Source of the DNA: Candidatus Sulfotelmatobacter sp.
GTDB lineage: Bacteria > Acidobacteriota > Terriglobia > Terriglobales > Acidobacteriaceae
NCBI GenBank assembly: GCA_030037575.1
Contig: JASHRB010000466.1
Span: 1 to 11,403 of the forward strand
Length of the DNA: 11,403 bases
Direction: 5' to 3'
Shown here in pieces: positions 1 through 7,315 of this stretch (its first letter is position 1; every line of letters begins with the position of its first letter). The notes beneath the pieces are model-generated. The model saw nothing but the letters and a program-made list of their open reading frames with translations. It did not search any database and was not told where the DNA came from. The position numbers and the translations under genes were made by a program.

Positions 1-240
1 AGTCTTGCTCAACTCCACATTCAGATTTCGCTTTTGCTGTTTCTTCTGCTTCTCCGTGGGCGGGCGCTTGAGAGGATCAGCCTGATCGGATGATGGCGCC
101 GGGGATAGGGAATTGCTGTCGTCCGCGTTCGAATTGCTGGTCGCGGCCGGTTTGTCGCTTTGAGCCGCGGCGGTGCTGGCAACGATTGCCCCGGCCAAGA
201 GAACCGACAGCAAGGAACAGCGTGAACCAAACCGGAACAT
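1..240 (-). CDS. N-terminal part of an exported protein, probably GWxTD-domain family (partial, runs off left edge)
   Basis: Eighty codons are open from an ATG at 238-240 to the window edge with no stop, so only the N-terminus is visible. The start is supported by AGGAG (249-253), 8 nt upstream. The protein opens with a Sec-type signal: M-F-R-F-G-S-R, then a hydrophobic core (about residues 9-21) ending in A-S-T-A-A-A-Q, a plausible signal peptidase I site near residue 26. A Ser/Asn/Ala/Pro-rich low-complexity linker follows (about 27-56). Next comes D-P-L-K-R-P and a Lys/Gln-rich run (T-E-K-Q-K-K-Q-Q-K), leading to V-E-L-S-K-T. From memory, a DPLKRP plus Lys-rich lead-in just before the folded domain is typical of acidobacterial GWxTD-domain proteins, whose function is unknown. 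The diagnostic domain lies outside the window, so the family name is an inference, while the exported nature is better supported. It is divergent from the adaptor gene at 649. Confidence 0.6.
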   Translation of the reverse strand, partial: MFRFGSRCSLLSVLLAGAIVASTAAAQSDKPAATSNSNADDSNSLSPAPSSDQADPLKRPPTEKQKKQQKRNLNVELSKT

Positions 241-272
241 GAGAACGACTCCTACGCCAAAAAGCTTTCGTT

Positions 273-302
273 ATTCTAGGCCCTCATTTGGGGTGAAAGC
301 AA
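273..302 (-). promoter_or_regulatory. Candidate sigma-70-type promoter for the gene at 1-240
   Basis: On the minus strand, TTGCTT (297-302) and TAGAAT (273-278) are separated by 18 bases. The -10 matches the consensus at 5 of 6 positions; the -35 matches only in its TTG. The predicted start near 266 would give a leader of about 25 nt before the ATG at 240, including the AGGAG site. Prediction by eye only. Confidence 0.45.
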
Positions 303-433
303 GGTTAAGTCGAGCCAGAAGAATGGATTGAGAGCCACAGGCACCCATTGGGCTTGGACGCGGCGAGTTTTGCCATGAGTTGCCTGGGCGGGGTGGGAAT
401 ATTTTGCTGCCCCTGCCCGTTCCCATTTTGGAT

Positions 434-442
434 TGCTATAAT
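434..442 (+). promoter_or_regulatory. Extended -10 promoter for the efflux operon
   Basis: The sequence TGCTATAAT is a perfect extended -10 element (TG, one base, TATAAT). No good -35 sits 17 bases upstream, which extended -10 promoters tolerate. Transcription would begin near 449 and leave a leader of about 200 nt before the adaptor start at 649, long enough to host post-transcriptional control. Confidence 0.5.
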
Positions 443-648
443 CGGCTTTCGGGGCAGTTTCTCTCAGCCTTCTCAAGAGGTTAACGTCACCCCTCCGCTT
501 GGAACTTTCCTCCCCGCAGGATCGTATCCCAGGATGTGCGTGTCGTTGCTCTGGGGAATGGCCGCCACGATTTGTAAGTAGAATCTAGAAAGTGCGCTGA
601 GGCCGGCCCGCCGTAGCAAACGGCCGAGCCCTCGAGCTGCGAGAGCAA

Positions 649-2034
649 ATGAAGCTTTGGCATAGAGTCGCGATTGGTGTCGGCGCTGCGGCCGGATTAG
701 CGCTGATTGTCGGGCTCTCGGTTTATCAGAGCGGCAAGAACGTAGTTACGGTGCAAACCGCTAAGGTGCAGCGTGAAGACTTGACTTCGGTGGTGAGCGC
801 GTCGGGGGAAATCAAGCCGAAGACGTACGTCAACATCGGCGCCAACGCGTTCGGCAAGATCACGCACTTGTATGTCAAGGAAGGCGATCACGTCCGCAAA
901 GGTGAATTGCTGGCCCAACTGGAAAACGTGCAGTCGACGGCGGACGTGGACGCGAATCAGGCCTCGCTGCAAGCGGCGCAAACCGATGCAGTGGCCGCCG
1001 AAGCCGCTTTGAAGACGGCGCAGGCAGATCTGCTTCGCGCCCAGGCCGATTACGACCGCAACAAACTGGATTGGGACCGGGCGCAACATTTGTTTCAGGA
1101 TGGGCTGATTTCGAAATCCGATTTCGACAGCCGCAGCGATGCCTGGGCGACGGCGGATGCGGGGTTGGTGCAGGCCCAGGCTCGAGTTGCCCAAGCCAAG
1201 GCGCAGACCGATTCCGCCGGCAAGCATGTGGCCCAGGACCAGGCGATGCTCACGCGCTTTGCGGATGTTCTGAAAAAGGCCAGCTACGCCGCGCCCTTCG
1301 ATGGTGTGATTACGAACCTGCCCGTGCGCGAAGGGGAAACGGTGGTGATCGGCATTCAGAATTCGCCGGGAAGCACGCTGATGACGCTGGCGGACATGTC
1401 GGTGATCACGGCCGAAGTCAAGGTAGACGAGACTGACATCGTGAACGTGCATCTCGGGCAACCGGCGGAAGTGAGTATCGATGCGATTCCGAACAAGGTC
1501 TTTCACGGCGTGGTTTCGGAAATCGGCGACAACGCCATCATTCGCTCGACCGGAGTTGCGACTTCGCAGCAAAGCTCTCCGAGCGAAGAGGCGAAGGACT
1601 TCAAAGTGGTGGTGACCTTAAGCGATCCTCCGGCGGATCTGCGGCCCGGGCTTTCCACCACCGCGAAGATCACCACGGCATCAAGGAAGAATGTGCTGTC
1701 GTTCCCCATTCAAGCTCTTTCGGTTCGGACGAAAGCGCAGTTGGAGCAGGAGAAAGCGACGCCGGGTTCGGTACATGCAGCGGCACCGCAAAAGGAACTT
1801 TCCGCCAAAGAAAAAGAGCAGGAAGTGCAAGGCGTCTTTGTCATTCGGAACAAGAAAGCTGTATTCGTTCCCGTAGCCGCGGGCATCGCCGGTACGAGCG
1901 ACATGGAAGCGACCAGCGGCTTGAAAGAGGGGGACGAAGTCATCACCGGGAGCTACAAGATTCTGCGCACCATTCGTTCCGGTACAGGAGTTAAGGTCGA
2001 CAACTCGCTGCCGAAAAAAGAGGACGAAACTTAA
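649..2034 (+). CDS. Efflux periplasmic adaptor subunit (MacA/HlyD-type membrane fusion protein)
   Basis: The 461-residue protein is a periplasmic adaptor that would link an inner-membrane ABC or RND pump to an outer-membrane channel. The order of parts matches the family: a single N-terminal membrane anchor (about residues 7-26, no lipobox cysteine); the first lipoyl half (about 62-92, with V-K-E-G-D-H-V-R-K-G-E-L-L); a long Ala/Gln/Asp-rich coiled-coil hairpin (about 95-205); the second lipoyl half (A-P-F-D-G-V-I, 215-221); a beta-barrel (about 245-345); and a membrane-proximal domain ending with G-L-K-E-G-D-E-V-I-T-G (424-434). A charged Lys/Glu/Gln-rich insert (about 360-392) interrupts the last region and looks like a flexible loop. 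The ATG follows only a weak purine stretch (GAGAG). The ABC ATPase 151 bases downstream points to an ABC-type (MacAB-like) pump rather than RND. The substrate cannot be told from sequence. Confidence 0.9.
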   Translation: MKLWHRVAIGVGAAAGLALIVGLSVYQSGKNVVTVQTAKVQREDLTSVVSASGEIKPKTYVNIGANAFGKITHLYVKEGDHVRKGELLAQLENVQSTADVDANQASLQAAQTDAVAAEAALKTAQADLLRAQADYDRNKLDWDRAQHLFQDGLISKSDFDSRSDAWATADAGLVQAQARVAQAKAQTDSAGKHVAQDQAMLTRFADVLKKASYAAPFDGVITNLPVREGETVVIGIQNSPGSTLMTLADMSVITAEVKVDETDIVNVHLGQPAEVSIDAIPNKVFHGVVSEIGDNAIIRSTGVATSQQSSPSEEAKDFKVVVTLSDPPADLRPGLSTTAKITTASRKNVLSFPIQALSVRTKAQLEQEKATPGSVHAAAPQKELSAKEKEQEVQGVFVIRNKKAVFVPVAAGIAGTSDMEATSGLKEGDEVITGSYKILRTIRSGTGVKVDNSLPKKEDET

Positions 2035-2169
2035 CCTTTGTCGGCGTCAGCCGTCAAACCAACAGCCAGCCTGGGTTTTCGAGGTTGTTGAACATTGCGG
2101 CAAGGCTGTCGAGACTTGAAGAGCAGGGCCCGCGAAGTTGAATCTGATCTCGGAGAACCCAGTGGCAGC

Positions 2170-2179
2170 GGAGCAGGGA
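2170..2179 (+). promoter_or_regulatory. Ribosome-binding site that sets the ABC ATPase start
   Basis: GGAG (2170-2173) and AGGGA (2175-2179) lie just upstream of the ATG at 2186, with 7 bases between the AGGG core and the ATG. The longer in-frame option, a TTG at 2138, has no comparable site, so 2186 is the preferred start. Confidence 0.65.
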
Positions 2180-2185
2180 AAAAAA

Positions 2186-2932
2186 ATGGCAACCGCAGAA
2201 GTCATCAGCATGCCGCGGCAGTCCGACCCAGTCGCATCCCCGCAATCGTTTATGATCGCGGCCGAGGACTTGTGGAAGACCTACGATATGGGATCCGAGC
2301 AGCAGGTGCATGCGTTACGCGGGGTCAATGTCCGCATTCAGAAGGGAGAATACGTTGCCATCATGGGCCCCTCGGGCTCGGGGAAATCGACGCTGATGAA
2401 TCTGATCGGCTGCCTGGATACGCCAACCAAGGGTGAATACTGGCTCAATGGGCAGCTCGTCAGCGAACTCGACGATGACGAACTGGCGCGCATTCGCAAC
2501 CGGGAAATTGGTTTTGTTTTTCAGACCTTCAATCTTCTGGCCCGCGCCACGGCTTTGCACAACGTGGAACTGCCCCTGATCTACGCGGGCGTGCCGACCG
2601 AAGAGCGCCTGGAGCGCGCAAAAGCATCGCTATCGGCGGTGGGAATGGAACAGCGCATGTCGCACAAGCCGAATGAGCTCTCCGGCGGCCAGCGGCAGCG
2701 CGTCGCCATCGCGCGAGCACTGGTCAATCGCCCTTCGATCATTCTCGCGGACGAGCCCACCGGCAACCTCGACTCGCAAACCGGCAACGAGATTATGGCG
2801 CTGTTTGATCGTCTGCACGGTGAGGGAAACACCATTGTTCTGGTCACGCACGAGCACGACATCGCCGAATACGCGCATCGGGTGATCAACATCAAAGACG
2901 GCGTGGTCGAGCGCGACGAGCGGAAAAAATAA
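2186..2932 (+). CDS. ABC transporter ATP-binding protein (MacB/LolD type)
   Basis: This 248-residue stand-alone nucleotide-binding subunit would power an exporter together with the adaptor encoded upstream. The signatures are intact: a typical MacB/LolD opening ([11 protein letters not shown]), Walker [11 protein letters not shown]-loop in F-V-F-Q-T-F-N-L-L, the signature L-S-G-G-Q-R-Q-R, Walker [13 protein letters not shown], and the switch histidine in V-T-H-E-H-D. The F-Q-T-F-N-L-L and A-D-E-P-T-G-N-L-D wording is characteristic of the lipoprotein/macrolide export subfamily. Unlike E. coli MacB, no membrane domain is fused, and none is encoded before the convergent transpeptidase gene, so the permease must lie elsewhere. 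A TTG at 2138 would add 16 residues but lacks a ribosome-binding site. The gene is probably co-transcribed with the adaptor. Confidence 0.93.
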   Translation: MATAEVISMPRQSDPVASPQSFMIAAEDLWKTYDMGSEQQVHALRGVNVRIQKGEYVAIMGPSGSGKSTLMNLIGCLDTPTKGEYWLNGQLVSELDDDELARIRNREIGFVFQTFNLLARATALHNVELPLIYAGVPTEERLERAKASLSAVGMEQRMSHKPNELSGGQRQRVAIARALVNRPSIILADEPTGNLDSQTGNEIMALFDRLHGEGNTIVLVTHEHDIAEYAHRVINIKDGVVERDERKK

Positions 2933-2941
2933 CGTTGCCGC

Positions 2942-2962
2942 AAAAAACCGCCGCGGGCGGTT
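2942..2962 (-). terminator. Rho-independent terminator for the transpeptidase gene
   Basis: A perfect 7-bp stem (AACCGCC at 2946-2952 paired with GGCGGTT at 2956-2962) closes a 3-base loop. Read on the minus strand it runs straight into six T residues (2947-2942), the classical intrinsic form. It lies about 70 bases past the stop of the minus-strand gene at 3033. On the plus strand the stem is preceded by A residues and has no following T-run, so it would terminate the efflux genes only weakly. Confidence 0.8.
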
Positions 2963-3032
2963 CAGCTCAAACGCCGCAAAGCCTGTGTTGCGAGCAGCTA
3001 TGGCTTCTGTCTTATGTCGGAAGAGCGAAGGC

Positions 3033-4304
3033 TTATGGCTGCTGGGAAACAGACTCTGTGGAACCGGAAGCACCGGCAATGAAGAAGTTGTGATCGTAAA
3101 GGTTGCGGTACATCAAACCGGCAATCTCCGCGGCCCTGGGACCAAACGTGGGCCGGCCACCCTCCAAAAAAACGACGACAACGATGCGGCCGACATTGGT
3201 GTTCGCGTAGGAGGCGAACCAGCCAAAGCGGGTGCCGTCGTGCGAGCAGGTGCCCGTCTTGCCGAGGATTTCCTCTTCGTTAAAGTTGAGCCCCAAACGG
3301 CGCGCCGTGCCGTACTGCACGGCTCCCGCCATTCCGTCAGAGATTTCAGGAATCAGGGGAGCGATATCGAGTTGCCGTTTGATGCGAGGTTGAAAGTCGG
3401 CGATTTCTTCGGGAGTCGTGGGATGCTGCAAGTAATAAAGCGTTCCTCCGTTGGCGATCGCCGAAACCAGCGCGCCCAGTTGCAAGGGCGTCATGGAAAT
3501 GCCTTCGCCGTAAGAACACATCTTGCCGACTCCGCCCAGCTTCTGGGGAAGCACTTCGTCGGGATAGATACCCAGTTGCTCTCCCGGAATGTCGTAACCA
3601 GCCAGCTCGCCCAAGCCAAATTGGTGAGCGTAGTATGCGACCTTTTCAAAGCCTAATTTGCGTCCCAGTTGCTCGAAGTATGCATTGTTGGAGTGGGCCA
3701 GAGCCTCGGTTAGATTCATCCGGCTGCGGCCGCCAAGGGGAACTTCGGTGTCGCGTGAGACCAATCCTTCGCTCAATGCGGCCAAAGCTACCGAGAGTTT
3801 AATGGTGGAGCAGGGCTGCGCTCCGCTTGACAGCGCCAGCTTCTGATTGACCATCGCCAGAACGCGGCCGGTGGTCGGCTCGATGGCAACAACCGTGCCA
3901 TTCATATTGCCTAAAGCATCAATGGCCGCCTGGCGAACGACGGCGTCTTCGCCCTGGGTGATATCGCCTTCGGAAGTCCCCTCGGCAAACGAACTCACGA
4001 AAAAGCGCTCGCGATAAGAGCGCCTGCGCGTGCTGACCGAGGCGCGGGTCAGGGTAGCGTGAGCCGCCGGGGCTGCCCGGTGGGTGATCGGGCTATGCGC
4101 AACCGGGCTGTGAACGGTTGTGCGGGCGTGAGCGAAGTGCCGCAGGCGGCGGCGCGTCCGCTGCGTTTCGTTCAGTCTTGTGGATTTCGGTTTGCGCGTG
4201 TTCAGCGTTTGCGGATTCACGTGTGCGGCCCATACCGCCGGTACGAACCAAAACCCGAACCCGATTGCTGCTAGACGAAGCGTGCGCGACCACCTCTTAA
4301 ACAT
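3033..4304 (-). CDS. Penicillin-binding protein, transpeptidase domain only
   Basis: The 423-residue exported protein of the serine penicillin-binding family would cross-link peptidoglycan in the periplasm. All three active-site motifs are present: S-T-I-K (Ser166, Lys169), S-N-N (205-207) and K-T-G-T (349-352). A hydrophobic N-terminal segment (about residues 8-27) is a signal peptide or anchor. It is followed by an Arg/His/Thr-rich low-complexity linker (about 35-100) and then directly by the catalytic domain. There is no dimerisation or PASTA domain, making it much shorter than FtsI/PBP2-type enzymes. I chose the ATG at 4304, which opens the signal peptide and has GGAG touching it and AAGGGA 10 bases upstream. 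A GTG at 4358 would add 18 hydrophilic residues and has no such site. It lies downstream of ftsZ in the same direction, with its own candidate promoter and terminator. A carboxypeptidase or beta-lactamase-like role is possible; transpeptidase is favoured by the wording around S-N-N and K-T-G-T. Confidence 0.88.
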   Translation of the reverse strand: MFKRWSRTLRLAAIGFGFWFVPAVWAAHVNPQTLNTRKPKSTRLNETQRTRRRLRHFAHARTTVHSPVAHSPITHRAAPAAHATLTRASVSTRRRSYRERFFVSSFAEGTSEGDITQGEDAVVRQAAIDALGNMNGTVVAIEPTTGRVLAMVNQKLALSSGAQPCSTIKLSVALAALSEGLVSRDTEVPLGGRSRMNLTEALAHSNNAYFEQLGRKLGFEKVAYYAHQFGLGELAGYDIPGEQLGIYPDEVLPQKLGGVGKMCSYGEGISMTPLQLGALVSAIANGGTLYYLQHPTTPEEIADFQPRIKRQLDIAPLIPEISDGMAGAVQYGTARRLGLNFNEEEILGKTGTCSHDGTRFGWFASYANTNVGRIVVVVFLEGGRPTFGPRAAEIAGLMYRNLYDHNFFIAGASGSTESVSQQP

Positions 4305-4406
4305 CTCCAACCGTTCCCTTGTCCCAGAATTTCTTTTTGATGCCTTACCCTGCTGCACGAGGCTTGCCAGACTGCACCAAGCCGCGGTAACTTCCCCAAC
4401 TTCGCG

Positions 4407-4435
4407 ATAGTACGAGAGTTAGAGCTCGCAAGCAA
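4407..4435 (-). promoter_or_regulatory. Candidate sigma-70-type promoter for the transpeptidase gene
   Basis: On the minus strand TTGCTT (4430-4435) and TACTAT (4407-4412) are 17 bases apart, the optimal spacing. Transcription would begin near 4400, giving a leader of about 95 nt. The -35 hexamer is identical to the one proposed for the gene at 1-240. The -10 is only a 4 of 6 match. Confidence 0.4.
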
Positions 4436-4527
4436 CAATAAAGTTTTTCCGACACAAAACTGCGATTGCGAAATAACCCTTTCTTAAACAAACACTTAGC
4501 GCTGAAATTACTTCTGTTCCAGTGCCT

Positions 4528-4543
4528 CGGTAACAAGTTACCG
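4528..4543. repeat. Palindrome, possible operator
   Basis: CGGTAAC (4528-4534) and GTTACCG (4537-4543) form a perfect 7-bp inverted repeat around two A residues. A further GGTTAC half-site follows at 4543-4548. It lies about 90 bases upstream of the proposed transpeptidase -35, in a place suited to a dimeric DNA-binding regulator. The regulator is unknown. Confidence 0.45.
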
Positions 4544-4628
4544 GTTACTGAAGAGGCGCTAGCCACAGTGAATCTGTTTTCCCATGGCCTGCCTTCTGTG
4601 GCCCGACGACGGACTCGCGCGCAAACCA

Positions 4629-4649
4629 AGTGTGCGGTTTCCGCTCACT
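4629..4649 (-). terminator. Weak hairpin downstream of ftsZ
   Basis: AGTG-(T)-GCGG at 4629-4637 pairs with CCGC-(T)-CACT at 4641-4649 around a 3-base loop: eight pairs with one mismatch. It lies 36 bases beyond the ftsZ stop. On the minus strand only a short T-poor sequence follows (TGGTTTG), so intrinsic termination would be inefficient. It may instead protect the transcript 3' end. Confidence 0.3.
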
Positions 4650-4684
4650 ACAGGCTTCTCGCCTCGCTTACATCCCTTCGTTTC

Positions 4685-5953
4685 TCACATCACTTCGTTG
4701 CGCTTGCGCAGGAACGCGGGAACGTCAAGGTCGGATTGCTCGAAGTTCGCCACCATCGCATCGCGCATGCTCTCGAGGGAGATGACCTCGGCCGAAGATG
4801 GGTTCGCCGCCACCGGCTGAGACTCTTCCAAGGCCGATTCCGCGACGGGCTCTGGCCTAGGCTGCGGAAATGGCTCGGAAACCGATGACGGTGCCACCGG
4901 ATCGGGGAAATCCATGGCCTGGTCGTGAGCCGCCGAAAACGAACTTCGGACTTCGCTATGCTTTCGCCGGTGATGTTCCACTTCTCCGAAACCAGTGGCG
5001 ATCACCGTGATTTTGACCGCGTCCTTCATCTTGTCGTCCATCACCGCGCCGAAAATAATGTTGGCGTCTTCATGCGCCGCGCTTTGAATGATCGAGCAGG
5101 CCTGCTGAACTTCGGCCAGCTTGAGCGAAGCCGATCCGGTTATGTTGATGAGAATTCCGCGAGCGCCGTCGATCGCACCGGCTTCGAGCAGCGGAGATGC
5201 GATCGCCCGCTGGGCCGCCTCCGCCGTGCGATTCTGCCCGGTCGCCGCTGCCGTTCCCATCACCGCGTAACCCATGCGGGCCATGATCGTCTTCACGTCG
5301 GCGAAGTCGCGGTTGATGATTCCTGGAATCGTGATGATGTCGGAAATACCTTGGACGCCTTGCCGCAAAATGTCGTCGGCAATGCGAAAGGATTCGAAGA
5401 ATCCCGCATTCTCAGCGACCGCCAGCAGCTTCTCGTTGGGAATCACGATGGTGGTATCGACCGACTCCATCAATTCTTCAATTCCCTTCTCCGCCTGCTT
5501 CATTCGCCGCTTGCCTTCGAACGAAAACGGCTTGGTGACCACGGCCACGGTGAGCGCTCCCATTTCGCTGGCCAGCGAAGCAATGATGGGTGCGGCGCCG
5601 GTGCCCGTGCCCCCGCCGAGACCGGTGGTCACAAACACCATGTCGGCGCCTTCGAGCGCTTCGATAATCTTGTCGGAATCTTCGAGCGCGGCCTTGCGGC
5701 CGACTTCCGGATTCGCACCCGCGCCCAGACCGTTGGTCAGCTTTACGCCGAGCTGCAATTTCACCGGCGCGCGCGACATGCGAAGCGCCTGCAAATCGGT
5801 GTTCGCGGCGATGAACTCGATGCCCTCGACCCCGGCATCGATCATGCGGTTGACGGCGTTGCCGCCTCCGCCGCCCACGCCGATGACTTTGATCTTGGCG
5901 TCGTTGATTGGTTCTTCATTGAAGCTAATGCGAATGCTTGAATCGTTTGTCAT
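4685..5953 (-). CDS. ftsZ: Cell division protein FtsZ
   Basis: FtsZ is the tubulin-like GTPase that polymerises into the division ring. The 422-residue product has the nucleotide-binding glycines G-V-G-G-G-G-G-N (25-32), the tubulin signature G-G-G-T-G-T-G (113-119), and the T7 synergy loop with N214, D216 and D219, needed for GTP hydrolysis across the subunit interface. A Pro/Glu/Ser-rich linker of about 80 residues (328-407) leads to the conserved C-terminal peptide D-V-P-A-F-L-R-K-R (410-418), which binds FtsA and other tethers. The ATG at 5953 is chosen because GGAG (5958-5961) precedes it by 4 bases and the family N-terminus fits. The frame stays open upstream to 6028, but those residues do not resemble FtsZ. 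It is the last gene of the ftsQ-ftsA-ftsZ run, 94 bases after ftsA. Confidence 0.98.
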   Translation of the reverse strand: MTNDSSIRISFNEEPINDAKIKVIGVGGGGGNAVNRMIDAGVEGIEFIAANTDLQALRMSRAPVKLQLGVKLTNGLGAGANPEVGRKAALEDSDKIIEALEGADMVFVTTGLGGGTGTGAAPIIASLASEMGALTVAVVTKPFSFEGKRRMKQAEKGIEELMESVDTTIVIPNEKLLAVAENAGFFESFRIADDILRQGVQGISDIITIPGIINRDFADVKTIMARMGYAVMGTAAATGQNRTAEAAQRAIASPLLEAGAIDGARGILINITGSASLKLAEVQQACSIIQSAAHEDANIIFGAVMDDKMKDAVKITVIATGFGEVEHHRRKHSEVRSSFSAAHDQAMDFPDPVAPSSVSEPFPQPRPEPVAESALEESQPVAANPSSAEVISLESMRDAMVANFEQSDLDVPAFLRKRNEVM

Positions 5954-6012
5954 AAGTCTCCAACAAGAATTTGAACTCGACCTGCAAGCGTGGTCAGTGT
6001 TCAGGAAATTCA

Positions 6013-6038
6013 ACTGATCACCGGACACCGATCAGTTT
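6013..6038 (-). repeat. Inverted repeat between ftsA and ftsZ
   Basis: AACTGATC (6013-6020) and GATCAGTT (6031-6038) are perfect 8-bp inverted arms around a 10-base loop. The element begins 10 bases past the ftsA stop and ends about 60 bases before the ftsZ start. No T-run follows on the minus strand, so it is not a standard terminator. An mRNA-processing or stability hairpin, or an operator, fits better. Confidence 0.5.
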
Positions 6039-6047
6039 GCCCGGCTC

Positions 6048-7259
6048 TTATCCCACCAGTAACGTCTTCAACTTCGATCCCCAGCGGTCGGCCTGAAATC
6101 CCCGGGCCACGCGGGCGCGCTGACCGTACGCCACCATGCCCAGCACCGTGGCAAACTCTGGTTCAGCCAACGACGCCGGCATTTTCGCCAGCGGCGTCGG
6201 CCAAGAAAGCCGCACGGGACGGCGCAGCACTGACTCCGCCACGTCGAAAATTCCCGGCAGCCGCGACCCTCCGCCGCAAAGGACGATTCCCGCCAGGCAG
6301 GCCTCAAACATGCCGCCGTGGCGCAGATTCTCGCGCATCATCTCAAACAACTCGCGCGCCCTCGGCTCGAGAATCTCAGCCACCAATCGTTGCGGTAACA
6401 GGCGCGAAGGCCGGTTGCCAACCGAAGGAACTTCGACCTCGTTGCCCTCGGGAATGAGCGTGACGATGGCGTTGCCGTAAACTTTCTTGATCGTCTCCGC
6501 TTCGACGAGCGGCGTGCACATGCCCAACGACAAGTCGCTGGTGAAGTGGTCGCCGCCGATAGGAATCACCGCGGTGTAAGCGACGGCTCCCTGGACAAAA
6601 ACAATCAACTCGGTTGACCCTGCACCGATGTCGGCAAGGCACGCTCCCAACTCTCGTTCGTCGGCACGGAGGACCGAATCGGCCGCTGCCAGCGGCTCGA
6701 AAACCGTGTCATCGACGTGAACGCCCGCGCGGTTTACGGCCGTAATGACGTTCTGGGCGGCGCTGGCAGCGGCTGTAACCAGATGAACTCGCACTTCCAG
6801 CCGCGATGCGACCATGCCCATGGGATCGTGAACGCCGGCCTGGCCATCGAGAATGAACTCCTGCGGCAGAAGGTGCAGCACTTCGCGATCGGCCGGCAGC
6901 GGAATCGCGCGTGCCTTCTCGACCGCCTGCTTGATCTCGTCGCGTCCGATTTCCCGCGCGCGCGCGCCCAGATTAATTCCGCCGTGGCTGTTCACTCCGC
7001 GGACATGGGCCCCGCCAATACCGATGATGGCGTGTTCGACGGCGGCGCCGGCTGAATCCTCGGCCGCTTCCACAGCTTTTTGAATCGCGGCCACGGCCTT
7101 GTCCAGTTCGACAATCACCCCCTTGCGCGAGCCACGCGACTCCGCCACGCCATGCCCGCGATAGCGCAGGCCGGCTTCGGTGACTTCCGCCACGAGCGCG
7201 CAGGTTTTCGCGCTGCCTACATCAATGGCCGTTAGAAAGCTGCCTTGCTGGTTCGCCAT
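6048..7259 (-). CDS. ftsA: Cell division protein FtsA
   Basis: FtsA is the actin-like ATPase that anchors FtsZ filaments to the inner membrane and recruits later division proteins. The 403-residue product has the phosphate-1 loop I-D-V-G-S-A-K-T (12-19), the FtsA-specific 1C subdomain (roughly 84-165), the phosphate-2 loop D-I-G-A-G-S-T-E-L (210-218) and the adenosine motif G-I-V-L-C-G-G-G-S-R-L-P-G-I (324-337). The C-terminus ends W-G-S-K-L-K-T-L-L-V-G, a short stretch that could form the membrane-targeting amphipathic helix, though shorter and less basic than the E. coli version. The ATG at 7259 directly abuts AAGGG, with a better-placed purine run (GAGGAA) slightly further upstream, so initiation may be modest or coupled to ftsQ translation 56 bases upstream. 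Confidence 0.97.
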   Translation of the reverse strand: MANQQGSFLTAIDVGSAKTCALVAEVTEAGLRYRGHGVAESRGSRKGVIVELDKAVAAIQKAVEAAEDSAGAAVEHAIIGIGGAHVRGVNSHGGINLGARAREIGRDEIKQAVEKARAIPLPADREVLHLLPQEFILDGQAGVHDPMGMVASRLEVRVHLVTAAASAAQNVITAVNRAGVHVDDTVFEPLAAADSVLRADERELGACLADIGAGSTELIVFVQGAVAYTAVIPIGGDHFTSDLSLGMCTPLVEAETIKKVYGNAIVTLIPEGNEVEVPSVGNRPSRLLPQRLVAEILEPRARELFEMMRENLRHGGMFEACLAGIVLCGGGSRLPGIFDVAESVLRRPVRLSWPTPLAKMPASLAEPEFATVLGMVAYGQRARVARGFQADRWGSKLKTLLVG

Positions 7260-7315
7260 CCCTTATGAGTTCCTCAGTAAAATTGCATTTCCGGTTGCTT
7301 GATTCCAAACTCGCA

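Larger units (their letters stand above)
241..648. other. Divergent intergenic region without a convincing gene
   Basis: This 408-base region separates the exported-protein gene (minus) from the efflux adaptor (plus). It carries a candidate promoter in each direction (see separate entries) and a roughly 200-nt leader ahead of the adaptor. G-rich and C-rich tracts at about 387-400 and 410-420 could pair as an imperfect hairpin just upstream of the plus-strand -10 element. Short reading frames on both strands have no ribosome-binding site or recognisable protein character, and I do not call them. Confidence 0.6.
4305..4684. other. Intergenic region between ftsZ and the transpeptidase gene
   Basis: These 380 bases hold a candidate minus-strand promoter (4407-4435), a 16-bp palindrome (4528-4543) and a weak hairpin just past ftsZ (4629-4649). 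A longer-range inverted pair, GCCACAG (4562-4568) and CTGTGGC (4596-4602), is also present. No reading frame here has a ribosome-binding site or convincing protein character. Confidence 0.6.

Noticed and set aside
21..230. Complete 69-residue minus-strand frame in the left edge
   Set aside because: The overlapping frame from 240 has AGGAG and a signal peptide; this one is Arg/Pro/His-rich and has no start signal.
381..399. G-run cluster as a G-quadruplex
   Set aside because: Only three adequate G-runs are close together, and pairing with the nearby C-runs explains the composition equally well.
348..581. Plus-strand 77-residue Cys/Phe-rich frame in the divergent region
   Set aside because: The proposed -10 element lies inside it, there is no ribosome-binding site, and the composition looks non-coding.
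697..1572. Long minus-strand frame (291 residues) opposite the adaptor gene
   Set aside because: It is antisense to a clear adaptor coding sequence, is Arg/His/Gly-rich in the manner of shadow frames, and has no ribosome-binding site.
4925..5941. Long plus-strand frames opposite ftsZ (including 5274-6017)
   Set aside because: FtsZ is unmistakable on the minus strand; the opposite frames only mirror its codon bias and match no family.
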